A stretch of 64,000 bases of DNA from Stentor coeruleus (lineage: Eukaryota > Ciliophora > Heterotrichea > Heterotrichida > Stentoridae), in NCBI GenBank assembly GCA_001970955.1, contig MPUH01000015.1, positions 62,001 through 126,000 of the forward strand. Reading direction: 5' to 3'. Position 1 is the first letter of the stretch; the number at the start of each line of letters is the position of its first letter. The notes under the pieces are model-generated. The model did no database searches. It saw only the letters and a list, made by a program, of their open reading frames with translations, and was not told the origin of the DNA. The translations under genes were made by a program, and so were the position numbers. Of this stretch, positions 58,401 to 64,000 are shown piece by piece.

Positions 58401-60966
58401 TTATTCAATAAGAGATATTAAAGGTATTGTATTAGAAATTTTCTTACCTATTGTATTTGTCATGCTTGGACTTATTTTATTAACACAGTTTAGTGTTTAT
58501 AATGACCAATCAAGTAGGTTAATGGGGTTTAATCATTATAAATCTGAACAGAATATTATGTATTATTATGGTACTGACAATTACGTAGAATTTCCTTATA
58601 TTTTTATGAGTAAAAGCAATTCACATTTCGAAGATGCAAATCTCCAATTTTATAATGCTAAAAATGTTTATGATTTCGATAACCAGTTATATGAAAAAAG
58701 AAAAGTAGACCCTTACCGTATGGGAGCATACTATACAATGGATGTTTCTCAATATAAAAATTTATCTGCAAACTTCAGTCTTACATACATCTTTGCAAAC
58801 TCAACCGCATTTCAGTCCTCACCCACATTTGGTTCAGAATTCAGTAAAGCATATATAAGCAACATAAACAACAAGTCTAATTATTACAATTATAAAATAT
58901 ATAATCATCCTTTACCATTAACAAAAAAACAACAAAATCTAGCCGAAAATGCAGGAAGTTTCTATATAGCCTTAATATTTTCTATTGGTATGGCCTTTAT
59001 CCCTACTGGTCTCGTAACTTTTATAGTCAAAGAGCGTGAAAATAATATTAAACATCAACATCTAGTAAGTGGTGTGTCAATTCCAGCATATTGGGCCTCA
59101 GCATTTGCATGGGATATAATAAAATATTTTATCCCAGGTATTATAACCCCATTACTAATCAAAGCATTTGACTTAAAATCTCTTTCTGAACCAACAAGTG
59201 TATATAACGCAGTATGGGCATTATTTGCTTTATTTGGTTTTGCTGTATGCCCATATACATATGCAGTAAGTTTTATGTTTAAATCATACTCAATAGCTCA
59301 ATTCTTTGTATTTTTACTTAATCTTATTATTGGAGTTATTGGATCATTAGCTATATGGGTATTAATTATTATAACCGATGTTACTAGAGATATAGCTAAA
59401 GTTCTTGTATATCCATTTAGAATTATATCACCAATATTCTGTTTATCATATGGACTTATGACAGTTGGTAATAGAGATGCTTATCAATTAGCATTTGGTC
59501 TTGATTCAGAACCAGGAGCATTTGATTGGGATATAACTGGAGCGAATCTATTTTTCATGCTTTTACATTTTTCAGTTGGTTCAATTGTTGTGTTTATGAT
59601 AGAATGGCTTAGTACTGTAACTTTCTTTCGTAATCTTATGGCCGCACGTGATTCTGGACAATCAGAATATAAACCTGATGATGATGTTGAGAGAATGAAA
59701 GAAGAAGCTAAAAGTACTTCACCATATGATGTTGCGGTTAAAGTTTCAGGTTTAAGGAAAGTATATGGGAATCTTTTTAATAAATCTGATGTCAAAGTAG
59801 CTATGCAAGAAGTGTCTTTTATAGTAAGAAGACAACAAGCTTTTGCTTTATTAGGTGTTAATGGTGCAGGGAAAACTACATGTTTTAGAATCCTCACAGG
59901 AGAATATGGGCCAACATCAGGTGAAGCTTATATAAATGGTTGTAATGTAGTTACAGATTTATCAAAAGCTAGGTATAATATAGGATATTGTCCACAATTC
60001 GATGCTTTAAGTGAAGTTTTAACTCCAGTTGAACATTTGAGACTATATGCTAAAATCAAAGGTATCCCTAAACATTTAATCAACACTTTTGTCGATAAAC
60101 AAATTTCTGATATGGGTTTGACTAAATATATAAAAGTTCGAGCTGGTAACCTTAGTGGGGGGAATAAACGTAAACTTTCAGTTGCTATTGCGACAATTGG
60201 TAATCCACCTGTAGTTTTTCTTGATGAACCAAGTGCTGGTATGGATCCTAATGCAAGAAAAAACATGTGGGAAGTTGTTAATAGAATCAAAAGACAAAAA
60301 TGTTCGATTATATTAACAACACACTCTATGGATGAAGCTGAATCTTTATGTAATACAATGGCTATTATGGTTGCTGGAAGGTTTAAATGTTATGGAACAG
60401 CAACACATATTAAAAATAAATATAGTTCTGGTTATGAGTTTTTACTTAAAGTTTTATTTCCAACATCTGAAGAAATAGACAATTTAGTTAATCATATTGT
60501 GACTTTTATTAATGGAGGATATATACCACAAAATATGATATTACAAGCATTACAACATATTAATGTTGGGTATTTATATGAAAGTATTGCTGAACATGAA
60601 TCAGGAGGACATTTATATGAAGAAATTAAAGAAAATTTTAAACTTGATGCAAGATCGTTATGTGAATGGGTTTTACTTGAGAGTATTGGGAATAATATTT
60701 ATGATTGGTTGGTTCATGAGTTTAAAGAGATTAAGTTGATTGAACATTATGGGTCGTATTTTAAGTTTAAGTTAGAAAAAACGAATAATGTTACTATTGG
60801 GGCTTTGTTTGGGAAGATTGAAATGGTGAAGAATCAACTTAAGATTAATGAGTATAGTTTGAGTCAGACGACACTTGAACAGATTTTCAATATGTTTGCA
60901 TCGGAAACTGAAGGGGCTAAGTCTAAGAGAAGGTTTTCAGAACAGTTTGATGCTAGTAGGATTTAG
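55433..60966 (+). CDS. ABCA: Full-length ABCA-type ABC transporter (split only by an assembly join)
   Basis: The frame runs from 55433 to the N at 58318 and resumes in a different frame after it. Removing the duplicated 137 bases gives one protein of 1,798 residues, two halves in the ABCA order. Half one has a first span near residue 22, a large lumenal loop, spans at about 290-500, and a nucleotide-binding domain with Walker A GHNGAGKTTT (about 598), signature LSGGQKRKLS (about 697) and Walker B VVMLDEPTSG (about 718). Half two repeats this: span, loop, spans, Walker A GVNGAGKTT at 59854, signature LSGGNKRKLS at 60151 and Walker B VVFLDEPSAG at 60214. ABCA proteins flip or export lipids. All nucleotide-binding motifs are intact. 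Confidence 0.93.
58182..58454. other. Contig join: 136-base repeat around N, frame-breaking
   Basis: Bases 58182-58317 and 58319-58454 match except one substitution (TTTGATG versus TTTAATG). A single N at 58318 separates them. The added 137 bases break the ABCA frame; the gene itself is intact. The base difference suggests two haplotypes. Confidence 0.93.
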
Positions 60967-61299
60967 TTATTAAGGATAATTTTTTAGTTTTATGAATTAG
61001 TTGAGGAAATTTTGTGTTTAGGATGATTGGGAGTGTAGGATAGAATAGTTATGCTGGGTTTGAGGATAATTTTATTATTTTTTTATGTTATTTTATTAGA
61101 AGATATGCTAGATTTTGTTTGAGGCTTTGTTTGGAGTCAAGATTTTTTCACTTTTTTGGCGCAAATATATTTCAATAATTCTTACATACTATTATTTCTA
61201 GGTCCTCTATTCTAAAAAAAGCTACCACTTTTATATTTTATATAACCCAACTCTATTGAATCCTATTACATTATAAACGAATTAATGACTACCCAATAA
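60967..61299. other. Convergent intergenic region, 333 bases
   Basis: Left half is G/T-rich (3' flank of ABCA) and right half is C/A/T-rich (3' flank of the minus-strand gene). Nothing recognised. Confidence 0.6.
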
Positions 61300-64000
61300 T
61301 TATATATCAAATCCCGTAACATCAATAATCTCTTCAACCATAAACTCAAGTATCATATCAGCAATATCAAGTTTTAATTGTGTTTCCTCAAACTCATACT
61401 GTATCCACACACAATCATTTTCATAAGCTTCTCTTGACAATATTTTAGCAAGTCTATCTTCCCTTAACTGATTAACAACTTCTTCAGTAAACCCTGACGT
61501 ACCAAATGTATCAATACTAACAACCTTCCCAGTTTTCGCATCATTCCAAGAATAAAGTTCCTTATGAATTTTTATCTCAACTTGTTCAATATTATAATAC
61601 CTTTCTTTTTTAGGTATTTCAACACTCCATGGTAAAGCTTTTCTAGGGACAATTTTATATAAACACTGATTAATACAATCAAAAATCAACCGTTTATGAT
61701 TTTTCACAGTAAAAGGTTCAGACTCAGAAACATTCAAATAATATTTCGGGTCTACAATTGGTTCTTGTAAATTAGGAAAAAATCCTGACCCGATTTCGCT
61801 TTCTTGCATCATAGATAACAATTCAATAGGATCATCCATAAATTCTTGATGGATTTCATGTAATATTTTCCCCCCACAATCAGAAAATATAGATTTTATA
61901 TAATAGTTTAAATTATCATCACTTATAGCCAAACGAAGATCTTCATTTATTAAAGATATTTCATTCATAAGAATAGTAATGATAAGTTCTTCTGATAATA
62001 TAGTCAATGATTCACAATTGATTATCCAATATGATAAGTATATTTCTTCAAATATCAAAAGTTCTAATTGATTTAATGATGTGTTTATAAGTATTTCATT
62101 TAAATCAATAGCGTCTGATATGGCAACTTCGTTTATCCAGAAAATCTTTGATGATGGGGTTTTTATTTTAGACGCAAAATGTGACCCTTCGATATTTAGT
62201 GAATCTTCTAGTATTAGGGAATTTTGGATTATTATTGGTTTTTCACATTCTTCAGAACCTTGTGGAAGAGTATTAGCTTGAGGTTTTAAAGGGAAATTTA
62301 TATAGTCATGTATTTTTTCTTCAGTAAAATGTTCTTCGAATACCTCAGAAGTTTGAAATTCTGTTATTATCTGCTCTTCGATTTCTTTGATTTGTTGAGT
62401 TCCAATCATTTGTTTTAATATCAAATCAAGTTCGTCTGAGGTTTTATCATGAGCGAATTGTATTAAAGTTTGCCTTAGGTCTGATTGATATGATGAGGTC
62501 CTTTCTTCATTAGATACAGACATAGCTAAAGCTTCTTGAACAACTTTTATATTTTCATCAAAAATATGGTTGATATTTTCTGATCGTCTATTGATAATTT
62601 CTTGAAATATTCTTATAATATCTGATTCTGATCCTGAGACTAAAGCGATTTTTTTTATTTCTTCAAGGTCTCTGTTTCTTAGTGTTTCCAGATGTTCTTT
62701 TTTACTTCCTTTTAATGACTCTGGGGTCGTGAGTTTTTCGATTTCTTTAGTTTCTTGTTCTAAAGTTTTGAGGTTTTTCTGTTCAAGTTCTAATCTTTGG
62801 CTGATTTCGCTAAGGTTAAGATTTTTACCATCAAATATTGGTGAGAGAATAACGAAATCTGATTTAGACTCATCTTCACAAATTGAGTCATCAAGGTTTA
62901 GATTTGGTTTTTTACTTACAATAATTGGTTTTTCTATATTTGCAGATTTTACTATTTTTTTTTTATCTTTTTGTTCTTCTTTTATTTTGAGGACGTCAAT
63001 AATTTTTTTAACTTCCTCATCTTCTTCTATAAACGACTCTGAGCTTTTTGGATACTTTTTTTTATACATCCATGAATTCAAGTCTTCTAATTTTTTGTTT
63101 TTTATACTAATTGAATTCAATTGAGCTTTGAGTCCTTGACGAGTTAAACAGTTACGGAACCAGGTTTGGATTTTTATAGCTGCTTGTTCTTTTATGTTTA
63201 TTTTATTTATATCATTACTTTTATTCAAATTATGGGTTTTGTTTTTGATATTCTCCAACTTCTCCTTATTTTTCTTCAAAATTTCCCCATGTTTTATTTC
63301 TTGAAGGACGTGACTATTTTCATTAGGTTTAGGTAAATTGATTTCTGATTGAGATTTCTTATTATCAATATCGTTAATAATATTATTTGAGTTGATTTTT
63401 GAATTAAAAAGCTCATATTTTTCGAAATTACCAAAAACTTTATATTTTCTTCCATCAACATTAAGGTTTTTTATTGAATCATTTGACATGTTTTGGTCTT
63501 TATGATTTTCGCTGTTACTTGATTTTTCTATATCGGCATTGTACATCCATTTCGATTCAGGGCATCGATGAAGGATTTTTTTAGTAGTTTTCTTTTTTTT
63601 AGGTTTTTTTTCGATAATTTTTCTTGAGATTATGTCGAGGTATTTAAGCTGAGAAATTCTTCGGTTTTCTTTTTCGATTTTAAGATCTTCTTCTCTTTCT
63701 TGGCTTTTTTTTCTGAAGTTTTTCTGCTTTTTTAGATAGGATTTTATTTCTGGGTTGCTTATATGCGGACATTTTTGCCTGAAGATTAAGTCGTCGTAAC
63801 TTGGCTTGTGTTCGTGTTTTTTTTTTAGTCGTCTTGGAGGGGTAGATGCTTGTTTTTCACCAATGTTACAATCTTTTTTTCTTTCTGATGATTTTTGTAT
63901 GCGTTTTTCATCTGCACCCCAAGGAAGTTTAGGTTTGAATTGCTTTTGTTTGAATTTTATAAGATTTCCTTTACGGGCTAAGCGATTGAATTCTTCGATG
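61300..64000 (-). CDS. IQ-motif, charged scaffold-like protein, N-terminus cut by window edge
   Basis: The frame is open from base 64000 to the stop at 61300, about 899 residues visible; the start lies outside. An internal Met (63546) is not the start, since the frame runs on before it with KKILHRCPESKW. The N-terminal visible part is lysine- and arginine-rich coiled coil. An IQ motif (AIKIQTWFRNCLTRQG, near 63,150) suggests calmodulin or centrin binding. Further on are acidic coiled-coil segments. The C-terminal 150 residues, with KRLIFDCINQCLYKI and later WIQYEFEETQLKLDIADMIL, resemble the DUF4378-type end found in CEP350 and plant TRM proteins. A centrosomal or microtubule scaffold is a reasonable inference; the domain call is by eye. 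Confidence 0.8.
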   Translation of the reverse strand, partial: IEEFNRLARKGNLIKFKQKQFKPKLPWGADEKRIQKSSERKKDCNIGEKQASTPPRRLKKKHEHKPSYDDLIFRQKCPHISNPEIKSYLKKQKNFRKKSQEREEDLKIEKENRRISQLKYLDIISRKIIEKKPKKKKTTKKILHRCPESKWMYNADIEKSSNSENHKDQNMSNDSIKNLNVDGRKYKVFGNFEKYELFNSKINSNNIINDIDNKKSQSEINLPKPNENSHVLQEIKHGEILKKNKEKLENIKNKTHNLNKSNDINKINIKEQAAIKIQTWFRNCLTRQGLKAQLNSISIKNKKLEDLNSWMYKKKYPKSSESFIEEDEEVKKIIDVLKIKEEQKDKKKIVKSANIEKPIIVSKKPNLNLDDSICEDESKSDFVILSPIFDGKNLNLSEISQRLELEQKNLKTLEQETKEIEKLTTPESLKGSKKEHLETLRNRDLEEIKKIALVSGSESDIIRIFQEIINRRSENINHIFDENIKVVQEALAMSVSNEERTSSYQSDLRQTLIQFAHDKTSDELDLILKQMIGTQQIKEIEEQIITEFQTSEVFEEHFTEEKIHDYINFPLKPQANTLPQGSEECEKPIIIQNSLILEDSLNIEGSHFASKIKTPSSKIFWINEVAISDAIDLNEILINTSLNQLELLIFEEIYLSYWIINCESLTILSEELIITILMNEISLINEDLRLAISDDNLNYYIKSIFSDCGGKILHEIHQEFMDDPIELLSMMQESEIGSGFFPNLQEPIVDPKYYLNVSESEPFTVKNHKRLIFDCINQCLYKIVPRKALPWSVEIPKKERYYNIEQVEIKIHKELYSWNDAKTGKVVSIDTFGTSGFTEEVVNQLREDRLAKILSREAYENDCVWIQYEFEETQLKLDIADMILEFMVEEIIDVTGFDI

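Noticed and set aside
58182-58454. Two separate half-size ABC transporter genes
   Set aside because: The break is at an N with duplicated flanks; removing the duplicate gives one ABCA protein with both halves in frame.
1-64000. tRNA, rRNA, snRNA, CRISPR arrays, transposons or virus-like elements
   Set aside because: I looked for tRNA T-loop patterns, snRNA core sequences, reverse transcriptase or transposase motifs and spaced repeats, and found none that I could support.

Overview
This window is nuclear DNA from a ciliate, most likely a heterotrich close to Stentor coeruleus. The species call is an inference. The DNA is very AT-rich. Open reading frames run for up to 2,234 codons and end at TAA, TAG or TGA, so the standard genetic code is used, unlike many other ciliates. 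Genes are packed 7 to 1,400 bases apart on both strands. The clearest sign is the introns: five GT...AG introns can be placed, four of exactly 15 bases and one apparent 14-base case. Introns of 15-16 bases are a Stentor hallmark. No rRNA, tRNA, virus-like element, transposon or CRISPR array was recognised.

Layout. 0-6 kb: an acidic coiled-coil protein cut by the left edge, a VAP/MSP-domain ER protein, a lipid-anchored alpha/beta hydrolase with a cysteine nucleophile, a TraB-like protein and a coiled-coil protein. 6-10.4 kb: a 1,444-residue protein joining an ADP-ribosyltransferase, a row of ubiquitin-like domains, a RING-like zinc module and a WD40 propeller. This is the most novel object in the window. 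10.9-20.5 kb: an Aurora-like kinase with a long coiled-coil tail, the splicing factor RNF113/CWC24, mitochondrial SAM50, a cyclic-nucleotide-binding-domain K+ channel, GSK3 and a uridine kinase. 20.5-34.6 kb: a polytopic membrane protein, a PLAC8 protein, casein kinase 1, several unknown basic proteins, a kinesin-8, a four-exon ZSWIM7/SWS1 gene, a secreted-type membrane protein and an unknown helical protein. 34.7-41.4 kb: VPS13. 42-47 kb: two RING-between-RING ubiquitin ligase paralogues flanking a coiled-coil gene. 48-54.5 kb: a PAS-domain TmcB-like membrane protein, a SAXO microtubule protein and a 61-residue ORF. 55.4-61 kb: a full ABCA transporter. 61.3-64 kb: an IQ-motif protein cut by the right edge.

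The genes are mostly unrelated housekeeping, signalling and cytoskeletal genes, with no operon logic. Recurring themes are cilia and microtubules (kinesin-8, SAXO, coiled-coil proteins, Aurora-like kinase), lipid handling and contact sites (VPS13, VAP, ABCA, SAM50), and ubiquitin/ADP-ribose signalling.

Assembly quality matters here. Each of the five N characters is flanked on both sides by the same 62-186 bases, so contig ends that overlap were joined without being merged. This adds 21 false residues to the K+ channel, adds 30 to SAXO, and falsely splits the ABCA gene. Two of these repeat pairs differ by SNPs or an indel, so they probably show two haplotypes.
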